Notes: a model not told the origin generated them from the sequence alone. 64,000 nucleotides of DNA from Pedobacter aquatilis (GCF_030409415.1 NZ_JAUFPW010000026.1:1-64000), one strand, 5' to 3'; shown: positions 1-8,346, counted from the stretch's first letter. A program made the numbers and translations.

Positions 1-33
1 CTTTAAAAGAAAAATTTTCAGCCGGCAATTTTG

Positions 34-55
34 TTTCTTTTGTTGTCAAAAGAAA
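34..55. repeat. Short perfect inverted repeat, intergenic
   Basis: A 9-bp perfect inverted repeat (TTTCTTTTG and CAAAAGAAA, 4-nt loop) lies in the spacer downstream of the first minus-strand gene. On the plus strand it is followed by an A-rich stretch, on the minus strand by AAAATTGCC. It may be a weak terminator or part of a dispersed intergenic repeat; the sequence does not decide. Confidence 0.4.
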
Positions 56-79
56 AAAGCCTGTCCGGCCAGGACAAAT

Positions 80-106
80 AGATTGCTTCGTGCCTCGCAA
101 TGACGG
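80..106 (+). repeat. 27-nt dispersed intergenic repeat, copy 1
   Basis: The sequence AGATTGCTTCG followed by TGCCTCGCAATGACGG recurs in inverted orientation at 3946-3972 with a few changes. The two copies bracket the lipid cassette. This short motif is of the kind often seen in Bacteroidetes spacers; its function is unknown. Confidence 0.6.
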
Positions 107-114
107 GATGGCGG

Positions 115-1359
115 TTAAAATTCTTTACACAAATCTACCGCACTCTTATACGCATCCTCATGGAAACCGTATTTAAAATAACTGCCACAATAATAAATCG
201 GTCCGTTTTCATTTAACTTGTGCAACTGCTCCTGCGCCTGCATCGCTGGAACATCAAATAACGGATGATGATAATCAATCTCCTTTACAATTTTTGCAGG
301 ATTTAAACTTTCCGTTGGGTTTATCGAAACAAAATAATTTGTCTTTTTAGATACCCCTTGCAAACTGTTCATCCAGTAAATGGTGCTTGGCAAAAGTTTC
401 TCACCATGCTTTTCTACCCGATAATTCCAACTGCTCCAGGCCAATTTTGCTTTTGGCATTTGTGCTTCATCGGTATGTACAACGGCTTTATTCAATTGGT
501 ATTTGAATTTCGAAAGCAGTTCAGTTTCCAAAGCAGTTTTATCTTTTACAATTTCGAAAGTTTGGTCGGCATGGCTGGCCATAATTACCTTATCAAATTC
601 AAATTTTTCGCCTTTCCAATTTTCAACTTCGACCTTCCCGTTTTCTAATCTTTTAACAGAAACGATTTTGTTGTTGATTTTAATGCTATCGCGAAAAGGG
701 GCAATTAGTTTTTCACGGTAAGCCTGACTTCCATTTTGTAAAGTGTACCATTGGTGTTGCGTATCCAAACCTAAAAAACCGTGATTTTTAAAAAAACGAA
801 TCAATGTAACTGCAGGAAAATCTAAAATCTGCTCCATTGGAGCACTCCAAACCGCAGCACTCATCGGAATCAAATATTGCCACAGCATGTCATCGCTGTA
901 ACCAAATTCTTTAAAAAACCTACCGATAGAATAATCCTGATACTCAGGTTTGTCTAAAATCTCTACACTTTGCTTATTGAAACGGTTAATCTGCATCAGC
1001 ATTTTTAAGTAAGAAATATTAAATAAATTCTTCCGCTGTGCGAATAAATGGTTTAAGCTCGAACCGCTATATTCTAATTTTTTTGGTAGAAACTGAACAC
1101 TGAACGACATATCCGTTTTAATAACCGGCGCATCAATCTCAGCAAACATCTCCGTTAAGTTTGGATAAGTTTCATAGTTAAAAACCATAAAGCCTGTATC
1201 CAAATAAATGGGTTTGCCATTTTCCTCAAGCGTAATCGTGTTAGTGTGCCCACCAATATAATCGGCTTCTTCAAAAACGGTGATATCGTATTTATGCTGC
1301 AGTTTGTGGGCACAACCCATTCCTGCTATTCCAGAGCCAATTATGGCGAGTTTCTTCAT
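115..1359 (-). CDS. FAD-dependent amine oxidase-like protein of a lipid-modification cassette
   Basis: Predicted cytoplasmic flavoprotein of 414 residues. The N-terminus has the Rossmann dinucleotide motif GSGIAG (residues 8-13) and then the second glycine-rich segment GGHTNT typical of amine oxidase/phytoene desaturase-like flavoproteins. The C-terminal segment YYCGSYFKYGFHEDA resembles the end of this family, where the flavin is also contacted. It is the last in-window gene of a minus-strand run behind a CFA-type methyltransferase (98-nt gap). In other bacteria, such oxidoreductases are neighbours of CFA-type enzymes and DUF1365 proteins; a DUF1365 gene, if present, would lie beyond the window start. 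The substrate is unknown, with an unsaturated or methylated acyl chain the best guess from context. Confidence 0.8.
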   Translation of the reverse strand: MKKLAIIGSGIAGMGCAHKLQHKYDITVFEEADYIGGHTNTITLEENGKPIYLDTGFMVFNYETYPNLTEMFAEIDAPVIKTDMSFSVQFLPKKLEYSGSSLNHLFAQRKNLFNISYLKMLMQINRFNKQSVEILDKPEYQDYSIGRFFKEFGYSDDMLWQYLIPMSAAVWSAPMEQILDFPAVTLIRFFKNHGFLGLDTQHQWYTLQNGSQAYREKLIAPFRDSIKINNKIVSVKRLENGKVEVENWKGEKFEFDKVIMASHADQTFEIVKDKTALETELLSKFKYQLNKAVVHTDEAQMPKAKLAWSSWNYRVEKHGEKLLPSTIYWMNSLQGVSKKTNYFVSINPTESLNPAKIVKEIDYHHPLFDVPAMQAQEQLHKLNENGPIYYCGSYFKYGFHEDAYKSAVDLCKEF

Positions 1360-1456
1360 GAGATAAAATGTAAGATGGAAAATGGATGATGGAAGATGGG
1401 AAATGGAATGTCTATTTCGAAATATTGACCCATTTTACATCTACCATCTTACTTAA

Positions 1457-2488
1457 TTATTTGTTTTTTTCGAATAAATAATGGCAAACCATCCATTCAT
1501 TTCCTTTATTATAATTAAATAATTCGGCGCAACTCATGTAAAATAATCGCCAATATACCCACCATTTTACAGCTTGGTCTTTACCATAAGTTTGTTCAAA
1601 AATCGGCATAATTTCTTTTTTATGCTTATCCATATTGCTTAACCAGGCTTCTGATGTTTTGCCATAATTCGTTCCGTTTACTACCCAATGCTTATCTATT
1701 TTCAAATCATCATTAAAGTAAAAAAACAAATGGTTTGAGGGCATAATTCCACCTGTAAAAAAGTATTTACTCATCCAATCGGTTTCATCAATTACCTCAA
1801 ATTTATACGCTAAAGTTTTATGTGTAAAAATGTGGACAAACAGCTTTCCATCAGGTTTTAAAAAACCAGCAACCTTATTTAGCAAGAATTTATAGTTGCG
1901 CATGTGCTCAAACATTTCAACCGAAACAATTCTGTCAAAAGTATCGGCAATCGTAAATGTATTCATATCGGCAGTTAAAACCGTTAAGTTTTCAATACCA
2001 CGTTGCCTGGCTGTTTCATCAATAAAAATTTTCTGTGTAGCCGAATTTGAAACCACGGTAAATCTGCTGTTTGGAAATTTAGCCGACATATAAAGCGAAA
2101 GCGAACCCCACCCACAACCTAACTCCAAAACATTTTGTCCGCTTTGCAAATCGGCTCTTTTACAGGTTAAAGCAAGCATATCATCTTCCGATGTATCGAT
2201 ATCTTTAACGCCAGGTTTCCAATAACCGCTGCTATATTTTAGGTTTTTGCCCAAACAGTATTGAAAAAACTGCGTAGGCAACTCGTAATGTTGTTCGTTA
2301 GCTTCGGCAGTGTTTACGGCAATTGGCGATTGCTTCAACTCCTCCACCAAATCCATAAATTTCTCTTGCTGCAATTCCTCATCACCCAAAGTTTCATCAT
2401 CTAAGCGTTGCTTGCAAAGTTTTCTAATCCCCATACGCAAAGCCGTATCAGGAAGTTTATCGTTTTCTAAAAGTTTATCGTACCACAT
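1457..2488 (-). CDS. Cyclopropane-fatty-acyl-phospholipid synthase-family SAM methyltransferase
   Basis: S-adenosylmethionine-dependent methyltransferase of 343 residues, expected to add a methylene or methyl group to double bonds of membrane phospholipid acyl chains. SAM motif I is LELGCGWGSL (about residues 121-130), and the family segments MFEHM and LFVHIFTH follow. It is somewhat shorter than E. coli Cfa (382 residues). The family segment that reads YSCAYW in E. coli is YSSGYW here, so the cysteine of that segment is serine. It lies between a DUF1295 gene (72-nt gap) and the FAD oxidase. The product could be a cyclopropane, a methyl-branched chain or a precursor of another modified lipid. 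Confidence 0.85.
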   Translation of the reverse strand: MWYDKLLENDKLPDTALRMGIRKLCKQRLDDETLGDEELQQEKFMDLVEELKQSPIAVNTAEANEQHYELPTQFFQYCLGKNLKYSSGYWKPGVKDIDTSEDDMLALTCKRADLQSGQNVLELGCGWGSLSLYMSAKFPNSRFTVVSNSATQKIFIDETARQRGIENLTVLTADMNTFTIADTFDRIVSVEMFEHMRNYKFLLNKVAGFLKPDGKLFVHIFTHKTLAYKFEVIDETDWMSKYFFTGGIMPSNHLFFYFNDDLKIDKHWVVNGTNYGKTSEAWLSNMDKHKKEIMPIFEQTYGKDQAVKWWVYWRLFYMSCAELFNYNKGNEWMVCHYLFEKNK

Positions 2489-2560
2489 AATATGTTATAA
2501 GTTAAAAGTTATAGGTTATAAGTTCAGGCAAGCAGACACGCAACCCTTAACTCGCAACCC

Positions 2561-3355
2561 TTAACCCATTTTTTTCCACGGAAAAAAAGCACTTGTTGTT
2601 TCTTGATATTTTTTATAGGCTTCAGGCTTGCTTCGTAAATTCTGTTCTTCGTTATTCGGAACGCCTGTAACTTTGGTTAACAAGTATAGAATAATCGCAG
2701 GGCTGATGATGGCCAAAATGCCCCATGGTGACGCCATTGCAAAAACAAAATATGCAACCCATGTTAACCATTCGAAAAAGTAATTAGGGTGGCGGCTGTA
2801 ATGCCATAAACCTGTATCGCAAACTTTGCCTTTATTTTTTGGGTCTTTTTTAAAGGCCGCCAGCTGTCTGTCGGCAATCATTTCGCCAAAAAAGGCAATA
2901 ATCCAGATGCCAATTCCCACAAATTCCCAAATACTTATCTCATTTGATGGATTTGCAGTAATAACGAAGAATGGAATAGCCAGAATGACGTTTGAAATGG
3001 CCTGAAATTGAAAAAACACAAGGAAATTTCGGTCGGCTTTATCGCCCCACTCTTTACGCAATTGTTGGTATCTGCCCTCTTCTTCGCTTAAATGACCAAT
3101 TACACGCTGCCACAAATGTAAACCCAGTCTCAATTCGGCCAGCAGAAACATGCCACATATAATCAACTTTCGGGTTTCAAACCCATCTGATAAAAAGAAA
3201 ATAATGACGGTAATAACAGGGAAGTTTAAAGCCCAAAAGACATCTACAATCCCTGCATTTTTGATTTTTTTTGCCCAAAGCCAAACCAGAAACATGATGG
3301 TACAGCAAGCAATTAATGAAATGAGCGCAATAAAAAATAGATGTTTGTAATCCAT
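2561..3355 (-). CDS. DUF1295 / steroid 5-alpha-reductase-like membrane protein
   Basis: Polytopic membrane protein of 264 residues. Hydrophobic segments start at about residues 8, 38, 62, 110 and 145. The C-terminal half holds the DUF1295 signature: GLWHYSRHPNYFFEW (about residues 183-197), like the isoprenylcysteine methyltransferase/5-alpha-reductase family, followed by VTGVPNNE. Related proteins use NAD(P)H to reduce double bonds or methylate lipids; the reaction here is not known. It sits in the run DUF1475, DUF1295, CFA-type, FAD oxidase, which suggests a role in acyl-chain modification. The stop codon overlaps the second unit of a short direct repeat (2539-2550 and 2553-2564). Confidence 0.8.
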   Translation of the reverse strand: MDYKHLFFIALISLIACCTIMFLVWLWAKKIKNAGIVDVFWALNFPVITVIIFFLSDGFETRKLIICGMFLLAELRLGLHLWQRVIGHLSEEEGRYQQLRKEWGDKADRNFLVFFQFQAISNVILAIPFFVITANPSNEISIWEFVGIGIWIIAFFGEMIADRQLAAFKKDPKNKGKVCDTGLWHYSRHPNYFFEWLTWVAYFVFAMASPWGILAIISPAIILYLLTKVTGVPNNEEQNLRSKPEAYKKYQETTSAFFPWKKMG

Positions 3356-3441
3356 TGTAAGGTTAAGAATTTAAGGCTTTAAAAGCCAATTCGCAAAACT
3401 GAAAACCTTAGTAAGACACCCTACACATTTAGCCTAAAACC

Positions 3442-3771
3442 CTAAGCCTTACTAAGCAATTCTTTAACACCTTCACCTGGTTTTAGTTTGAACAAATAAA
3501 CCAAAACATAAGCTAAAGTTGCTATACTACCTAAACATACGAACAAAATGGCAATAGAGATTTTAAGAATAATACTTTTTTCCTTGTAAAACATCCACAG
3601 TGTGATAATAAAGATGTTCGCGTAGAAATCCCAAAGCGTAGCACGCATCCACGGAATGCTACCCAGAAAATCCCATTGTTCAAAAAGGTTGCTCTCTAAC
3701 GAAGTCGAAATAACCTTATAACACATGAAAACAAAAAGTGCAGAGAAAATGATTTTGAGAAAATTTATCAT
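3442..3771 (-). CDS. DUF1475-like small membrane protein
   Basis: Predicted integral membrane protein of 109 residues with hydrophobic segments at about 1-20, 48-62 and 69-95. The pattern, including a WDFxxN segment in the middle (WDFYAN), resembles DUF1475, a family often beside DUF1295 genes. It is the first gene of the minus-strand lipid cassette. I do not know a biochemical function. The call rests on size, topology and neighbourhood as much as on motif. Confidence 0.65.
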   Translation of the reverse strand: MINFLKIIFSALFVFMCYKVISTSLESNLFEQWDFLGSIPWMRATLWDFYANIFIITLWMFYKEKSIILKISIAILFVCLGSIATLAYVLVYLFKLKPGEGVKELLSKA

Positions 3772-3824
3772 ATAAGGATGGATTTTATTTAGAAAAGCAA
3801 ATTACTGTTTATATCGGTTAGGAT

Positions 3825-3880
3825 AGTCCCGCCATTCGCTTTATCCCGATGAAAATCGGGATGCTCGCTGCTGTCGGGTT
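3825..3880 (+). repeat. Nested hairpin intergenic repeat, copy 1
   Basis: The element begins AGTCCCGCCATTCGCT and ends CTGCTGTCGGGTTT. Its middle forms a hairpin (ATCCCGAT and ATCGGGAT), and the CCCG and CGGG ends can pair around it. The same two ends enclose a different hairpin at 49224-49296. This suggests a dispersed REP- or MITE-like element with a variable core. Confidence 0.6.
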
Positions 3881-3945
3881 TATTTCACTAAGAACACTGC
3901 AAAGAAATCACACTTAAAACATTTCAGTACCATAACATTTCAATT

Positions 3946-3972
3946 CCGTCATTGTGAGTCAAAAAGCAATCT
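3946..3972 (-). repeat. 27-nt dispersed intergenic repeat, copy 2 (inverted)
   Basis: The plus strand reads CCGTCATTGTGAG then TCAAAAAGCAATCT, the reverse complement of the repeat at 80-106 with about four changes. It is less conserved than copy 1. Confidence 0.55.
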
Positions 3973-4076
3973 TATAGTTTAATCGTTTTCCACATAACTC
4001 GCAATCACGACTCAAACCAACAATCCTTATCATCGCCACCAAAAACTTGATACTCGATACTAAATACCTGATACTT

Positions 4077-4805
4077 TTAAACCTTTCTAATCTTAATAAT
4101 CTTCATCCAATGTAAAACCTTCATAACCGGATAAGTTGGATCAAACTCCCACCATTTAGATGCAAAATTTGGACTATTTGGTTTTTTATGGTGATTATTT
4201 TGAAACAATTCGCCCATTAAAAGGAAATCCCATGGTAAAGAATTTTTACTATGATCTTCATTATCATGGTTAGAATAACCGTATTTATGTCCACACCAGT
4301 TTACAATTGCACCATGTAACGGACCCATCAAAAAATGGATTGGCAACAAAATATACATCCACCAGTAATTGGCAAACATTACATAAAAACCAATATAAAA
4401 TAGCCCGCAACCAATTCTCCATAACCAAGAATCGCCAATTCTATCAACCAAAGGCCACTCTGGATAATTACCTTGGAAAGCCGGCTCTGGCTGTATTTTG
4501 AAATGAAGATAATTCATATACATATTCTTCGTAGCAATCATCATCCCAAAAACATCCTTAAAAAAATGCGGAGAATGCGGATCTTTTTCCGTGTCGCTGT
4601 AAGCATGATGCATACGATGCAAAATAGCATAAGCCCTCGGATTTAAGAAAGATGAACCTTGAGAAATTAGCAAAATAAGATAAAAGAATTTCTCCCAAAA
4701 AGGCTCCATTTTAAACATTTTATGAGATGAATAACGATGAAGAAAAAATGTTTGGCTGAAGAGAGATAAAAACCAGTGACAAAGAAAGAATATTAGAATA
4801 GCCAT
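4077..4805 (-). CDS. Fatty-acid (acyl-CoA-type) desaturase
   Basis: Integral membrane di-iron desaturase of 242 residues, expected to introduce a cis double bond into acyl chains. All three histidine boxes are visible: HRYSSH (about residues 24-29), HRMHH (about 64-68) and NNHH (about 204-207). It is short compared with animal enzymes but close to the compact bacterial acyl-CoA desaturases. It lies about 300 nt upstream of the lipid cassette on the same strand. It could therefore supply the unsaturated chains the CFA-type methyltransferase needs; this link is inference. Confidence 0.88.
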   Translation of the reverse strand: MAILIFFLCHWFLSLFSQTFFLHRYSSHKMFKMEPFWEKFFYLILLISQGSSFLNPRAYAILHRMHHAYSDTEKDPHSPHFFKDVFGMMIATKNMYMNYLHFKIQPEPAFQGNYPEWPLVDRIGDSWLWRIGCGLFYIGFYVMFANYWWMYILLPIHFLMGPLHGAIVNWCGHKYGYSNHDNEDHSKNSLPWDFLLMGELFQNNHHKKPNSPNFASKWWEFDPTYPVMKVLHWMKIIKIRKV

Positions 4806-4875
4806 GTATTGTGTGTATGCTGTATTAACGAAATTTTGAATGTTTTAGTTTTATACAGCTTTAGCATTTGCATTC

Positions 4876-4914
4876 AAAAAAAGGAAAAGTCCTGCTCAAT
4901 AAAATGAGCAGGAT
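4876..4914 (-). terminator. Rho-independent terminator after the cupin gene
   Basis: A hairpin CCTGCTCA...TGAGCAGG (4891-4912) is followed on the minus strand by a T-rich run (A-rich at 4876-4889 on the plus strand). It lies just downstream of the minus-strand cupin gene that ends at 4923. Confidence 0.8.
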
Positions 4915-4922
4915 ATAAAGTA

Positions 4923-5420
4923 TTATCTGCCGAAATCGTCTTGAACCCTTACGATATCGCTTTCATCTGATGGATTAGAAGCATCAGTGTGTTGCCAAAT
5001 TTCTGCAACAACGCCCCAATCATCTAAACCGATTAAGCGGTGACGCTCGCCTTGTTGTAATTTAATCTGATCCTTTGGTTCATAGCTTTTAACTTCACCC
5101 TCTTCGTCAGTTTGGCTTGTTTTAATACCAACTGTACCAGTAACCACTTGCCAAATTTCGGCTCTGCGGTGGTGATATTGCCAAGATAAACGAGTGTTTG
5201 GAGCAACTATTAAAATTTTCGGACTTAACTTACCGCCAATTTTTAAGCCTTCAACATCTAAACCATCAAAATAAGTATCTGCAAATTGTTGTGCTTGTGC
5301 TTCATCTATAACAAAAAAACCTCCCCATGGGCGAGTTTCATCGCGGTTTACTACATTAAAACCTTCAATTTTTAAACGTTGTGCAACGTTATCGAATATT
5401 TCTTTTTTGTCGTTTTCCAT
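4923..5420 (-). CDS. Cupin protein, sugar-phosphate isomerase-like
   Basis: Single-domain cupin of 165 residues. It has ETRPWGGFFV near the start (about residues 24-33), PNTRLSWQYHHRRAEIWQVVTG (about 73-94) with the cupin metal-ligand histidines and glutamate, and a second motif with GERHRLIGL (about 124-132). The WGG start and the YHHRRAE box match the C-terminal cupin of type II mannose-6-phosphate isomerase/mannose-1-phosphate guanylyltransferase proteins. In related genomes such stand-alone cupins are often labelled phosphoheptose isomerase; I would not claim that reaction. It has its own terminator and no evident operon partner. Confidence 0.7.
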   Translation of the reverse strand: MENDKKEIFDNVAQRLKIEGFNVVNRDETRPWGGFFVIDEAQAQQFADTYFDGLDVEGLKIGGKLSPKILIVAPNTRLSWQYHHRRAEIWQVVTGTVGIKTSQTDEEGEVKSYEPKDQIKLQQGERHRLIGLDDWGVVAEIWQHTDASNPSDESDIVRVQDDFGR

Positions 5421-5493
5421 AATTGCCGTAAAAATAGTGCTTTGAAATTAAAAAAGCTCAATCGGGCATTTTATTTTTTAAAAATTCAAAATC

Positions 5494-6048
5494 TTATTTT
5501 ATCTCAGACATTACAATATCAGTTGCCTGTCCAGTACTCTGAATAATTAATGGAAATGCCGGGTTATTTAATATCCATAGTTCTTGTGAGGCATTATCGT
5601 TAGCTACATGAAAAACATCCACTTCTTTGCCGTTTAATTTTATCGCAGCGCTTGCTGGTGTTTTAATTTTAAAATTTTGGCCCCCATAGGTAAATGACTT
5701 TTTATCAACCAGGGTTTTAAAAGCATCTTTCGAAATCACAATGAAGGTTTGTGCATCGCTTAATTTTGTTACACCCAAAGCAGGCTGACTAACCTGAAGC
5801 AATTCCGTTCCGTTGCTAAAAGCCTTTTCGCTCATTTCAAAACTGCCTTCGCCATAGCCATCAACACCCCAACCAATGCTGTAAGGTGCGGTGGCGCTCA
5901 CAATTTTCAAAGCCAACGGAAACTCTTGTCCGCCAACTATTGCGGTAGCTGTAATTTGAGAACCGGTTTTAATTTCTGGAACAAACTTCTGCGCATTAGC
6001 GAGAAAGAATGAAGTGGTAAGACAAATAATGGAGAAGATTTTTTTCAT
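5494..6048 (-). CDS. Secreted protein of unknown function
   Basis: The protein has 184 residues with a clear signal peptide (MKKIFSIICLTTSFFLANA, cleavage near residue 20). The remainder is polar, with alternating beta-type segments and no cysteines after the signal. I recognise no domain. Likely exported to the periplasm or surface. It is a single gene on the minus strand, between the cupin gene and a small hypothetical gene that has its own terminator. Confidence 0.65.
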   Translation of the reverse strand: MKKIFSIICLTTSFFLANAQKFVPEIKTGSQITATAIVGGQEFPLALKIVSATAPYSIGWGVDGYGEGSFEMSEKAFSNGTELLQVSQPALGVTKLSDAQTFIVISKDAFKTLVDKKSFTYGGQNFKIKTPASAAIKLNGKEVDVFHVANDNASQELWILNNPAFPLIIQSTGQATDIVMSEIK

Positions 6049-6106
6049 AATGTTTTAGTTTTATTGAAGATACAAGTTTTTGTTGAGTAAATATTGTTGC
6101 ATAAAA

Positions 6107-6134
6107 AAAGCCTTCTTGCGTTTAAGAAGGCTTT
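6107..6134 (-). terminator. Terminator after the 77-residue gene
   Basis: A perfect 11-bp hairpin (AAAGCCTTCTT and AAGAAGGCTTT, 6-nt loop) with A7 on the plus-strand left side gives a T-run after the stem on the minus strand. It lies just downstream of the gene that ends at 6151. Confidence 0.85.
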
Positions 6135-6150
6135 ATATATTTTTCATGTT

Positions 6151-6384
6151 TTAATTTTCTAAAATGTTTTCTAAAATGCTCTCAATAAAAATAGACTTTC
6201 CATTATTCCAGGTTTGTGGAGATGACATATCTTCGATTATGTGATTAATCTTTGAATCGGAGACATTGCCAATGCTTTTAAATTCGGCAGCTAAACTGTA
6301 AGAGTTCATGTCGCCATAACCCCTTAATTGCTTAACTTTTAACAGAAAAGAACTGAGAGCCGATTTTCTATTTAGATTTTCCAT
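6151..6384 (-). CDS. Small hypothetical protein
   Basis: A 77-residue polar protein without signal peptide or membrane segment. The C-terminus carries repeated acidic words (ESILENILEN). I recognise no family. Support for it being a real gene is moderate: it uses an ATG start, is followed 17 nt later by a strong terminator on its own strand, and has no better competing frame. Confidence 0.5.
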   Translation of the reverse strand: MENLNRKSALSSFLLKVKQLRGYGDMNSYSLAAEFKSIGNVSDSKINHIIEDMSSPQTWNNGKSIFIESILENILEN

Positions 6385-7265
6385 ACCACAAATTTAAAAT
6401 TTACACTAATTAATCATACAGTATTTTTACCCTTTTTGCAGTATTTATTCGGTTACTATTAAATTACCTGCTCAAAGCCTAGCAAAGAGCCTTCTTAAAA
6501 ATAATTCGCTTGAATTGTATCCAAAATATTACTCATATATACAGTTGATACAAGTATCAAAAAATGTTTTCTTCCGCTTCGGTAAAAAAATCTGCAGCTT
6601 GAAACGGAAACTCTTACATTCCTATTTTATAGCCAAAATTAATTATATTTGGTTTTACCAATGGATTGTTCAATCCAAAACACAAAATTTCTCCTAATTT
6701 CAGCAAACAAATCCGTATCAAATCCGACTCTAGTCCGTGTACAGTCCGTGTTACGGCCATGCTTGCATATCCCTTGCTTTTACACTGCTTTAGGTCTGCT
6801 TCGGTAACCATTCGCCCCATACCTACGTTCGACTAGGTATTTGGCCTGCCCGTAATTAGTTAAAAGGTAACGAAAGGGTTAAGCGGAGGTGAAGAATTGG
6901 TATAGCCTACCTCAACAAGGGGCGAACCATATACAATTCATTACCGATTTACTTGCGAATACCTAGCGAAACGAAAGCGAGCGCATCCGCAGCATATGCT
7001 CGTCCTCCTCCCCTTACACTTTATCTATAACGAATAAATTTTGAGGTAAGCATCCTGATGTAGCACTGGGATAGGCATCGGGTGGGGAATAGTTAAGAAA
7101 TAGATGTGCTGTAGTGGTTACTTGAATGTTTAAGTAATTACATCTTCCTGCGGAATGTGGTAAGAAAGCGATTCTTTACTGAAAATTGCTGAATGTTCCA
7201 TTTTAGCACTATTTTCGAAAACAAAAACGCCCTTTAATTTATCTAAAGGGCGTTTATAGTAAGGG
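6385..7265. other. Gene-poor stretch beside tRNA-Ala; possible remnant
   Basis: No convincing gene in about 880 nt. The segment 6700-7020 is richer in G and C than its neighbours. It includes a minus-strand open frame (6614-6820, 68 codons) whose first half reads like coding sequence (MGRMVTEADLKQCKSKGYAS) and whose second half becomes AT-rich and ordinary. An in-frame TAG lies four codons upstream of its ATG. This fits the decayed end of an element or gene next to a tRNA gene, but I cannot name a source. Confidence 0.4.
7223..7255 (-). terminator. Terminator after tRNA-Ala
   Basis: A 12-bp perfect hairpin (AAACGCCCTTTA and TAAAGGGCGTTT, 7-nt loop) with a T-run on the minus strand lies about 10 nt downstream of the tRNA 3' end. 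Confidence 0.85.
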
Positions 7266-7339
7266 TGGAGAATATCGGATTCGAACCGATCACCTCTTCA
7301 CTGCCAGCGAAGCGCTCTAGCCAAATGAGCTAATCCCCC
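7266..7339 (-). tRNA. tRNA-Ala(GGC)
   Basis: The minus strand folds as a complete tRNA: acceptor stem GGGGGAT/ATTCTCC (two G-T pairs), a D arm with AGCTCATTTGGCTAGAGC, an anticodon stem-loop with loop CTGGCAG (anticodon GGC at plus 7303-7305), and a T arm ATCGG-TTCGAAT-CCGAT. The discriminator base is A and a full CCA tail is not encoded. The GGC anticodon reads GCC and GCU alanine codons. Confidence 0.95.
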
Positions 7340-7401
7340 AATTCAGTATTAATGTTACTGTTGGCAAAAATAGCAATTAGTTTCTCTAAAGCAAATGAAA
7401 A

Positions 7402-7608
7402 TTAATCTTTAAAGCGGAAAGCAAACATTGCAATTATGCAGCAAACAGAAAGTGCTGATGGTAATGGATGGTTTATGAATAAAAACATAAGAAAAGTTAA
7501 TATTAAAAGCATTACAAAAAACATTAATGCTTTTAATAAAGAATCCATAAAACACATTGCGACAATTGCAAGTAGATAAATCGGAATAATAAGAGCTAAA
7601 GAAAACAT
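7402..7608 (-). CDS. Small membrane protein of unknown function
   Basis: A 68-residue protein that is almost wholly hydrophobic, with three probable membrane segments (about residues 2-20, 24-44 and 48-64) and a charged end (FRFKD). It starts 34 nt after the end of the acetyltransferase-like gene on the same strand, so the two may be co-transcribed. I recognise no family. A second open frame over the same bases (7409-7630) lacks such a membrane pattern and is taken as a shadow. Confidence 0.5.
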   Translation of the reverse strand: MFSLALIIPIYLLAIVAMCFMDSLLKALMFFVMLLILTFLMFLFINHPLPSALSVCCIIAMFAFRFKD

Positions 7609-7642
7609 GCAACGAAATTACCTGCTGCACATTAATTTAGAA

Positions 7643-8284
7643 TTAAGCAACTGTTAACTCGGCTGTATTTAGTAAGTTTTGATAAATATTAACAAATTGC
7701 GAAACATGGAAGCCATCTACAAGAGCATGATGAACGTGAATAGAAAGTGACATTATCTTTCTGCCAGATTCATCTCTTAATTGTCCAAATGAAATTTTTG
7801 GACAGCTATCTTGATGTGAAAACTTACGGGCATGAGACATCGATTTAAAGTTTAACCAAGGTAAAGCTGAAAAGTGGATAACATTATCACCCGAAGAAGA
7901 TGGAATTAAGCCTGTTGAATTTTCTACCTTTTCTATTTCTTTAATTGCTTCAGAACGAAATATCGAAAAATCTGCACAAAAATCTATGTAGCCAAATCCA
8001 AAAGTTCCGTTTGGGCGATTAATAGTTGCTGATGCATGCACCTCGTTATATTTCCAAACTTCACTGTTGCTAATTCTATACTTAAAATTTTCTACCTGAT
8101 TTGCTGCGATAAGAGATTTATGTAAATAAAGAAGAAAAAATGAAACCCCTAAGTTTTTTGCTTCATGGTAAGTTTCTGTGCAATCAACATCAACAGTAAC
8201 TCCAAAAAACGGTTCTTCAAAACTGTTAAAAAAATTGAAGTGGTCTTTCCTTATCCAGGTACTTAAATCTATTTTTTCTTTCAT
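7643..8284 (-). CDS. Chloramphenicol O-acetyltransferase-like protein (type A CAT fold)
   Basis: Predicted soluble acetyl-CoA-dependent acyltransferase of 213 residues, the usual length of CAT monomers. The active-site region reads HVHHALVDGFHV (about residues 183-194), with the catalytic histidine at 186, like the CAT box HHAVCDGFH. The glutamine that usually precedes this box is histidine here. The N-terminal start (WIRKDHFNFF) also matches CAT. Chromosomal CAT homologues in soil Bacteroidetes may or may not give resistance, so the call names the fold and not a phenotype. A small membrane protein gene follows closely. Confidence 0.8.
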   Translation of the reverse strand: MKEKIDLSTWIRKDHFNFFNSFEEPFFGVTVDVDCTETYHEAKNLGVSFFLLYLHKSLIAANQVENFKYRISNSEVWKYNEVHASATINRPNGTFGFGYIDFCADFSIFRSEAIKEIEKVENSTGLIPSSSGDNVIHFSALPWLNFKSMSHARKFSHQDSCPKISFGQLRDESGRKIMSLSIHVHHALVDGFHVSQFVNIYQNLLNTAELTVA

Positions 8285-8346
8285 ATATGCATTTGTTATT
8301 TTTAAGGGGGAATAGAGCAGTTATGTTTCTAGTTTAAATACATGGT

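Larger units (their letters stand above)
3772..4076. other. Gene-free spacer of 305 nt with two repeat elements
   Basis: No plausible gene is visible. The spacer holds a nested hairpin element (3825-3880, related to 49224-49296) and an inverted copy of the 27-nt repeat (3946-3972). The last 50 nt are word-like near-repeats of GATACTCGATACT type. Confidence 0.7.

Noticed and set aside
6515..6697. Plus-strand open frame of 60 codons
   Set aside because: AT-rich, basic and aromatic low-complexity translation with no start signal; reads like chance in a gene-free spacer.
7409..7630. Second minus-strand frame over the small membrane protein
   Set aside because: It overlaps 7402-7608 almost fully; the other frame has a regular three-helix membrane pattern and a cleaner start.
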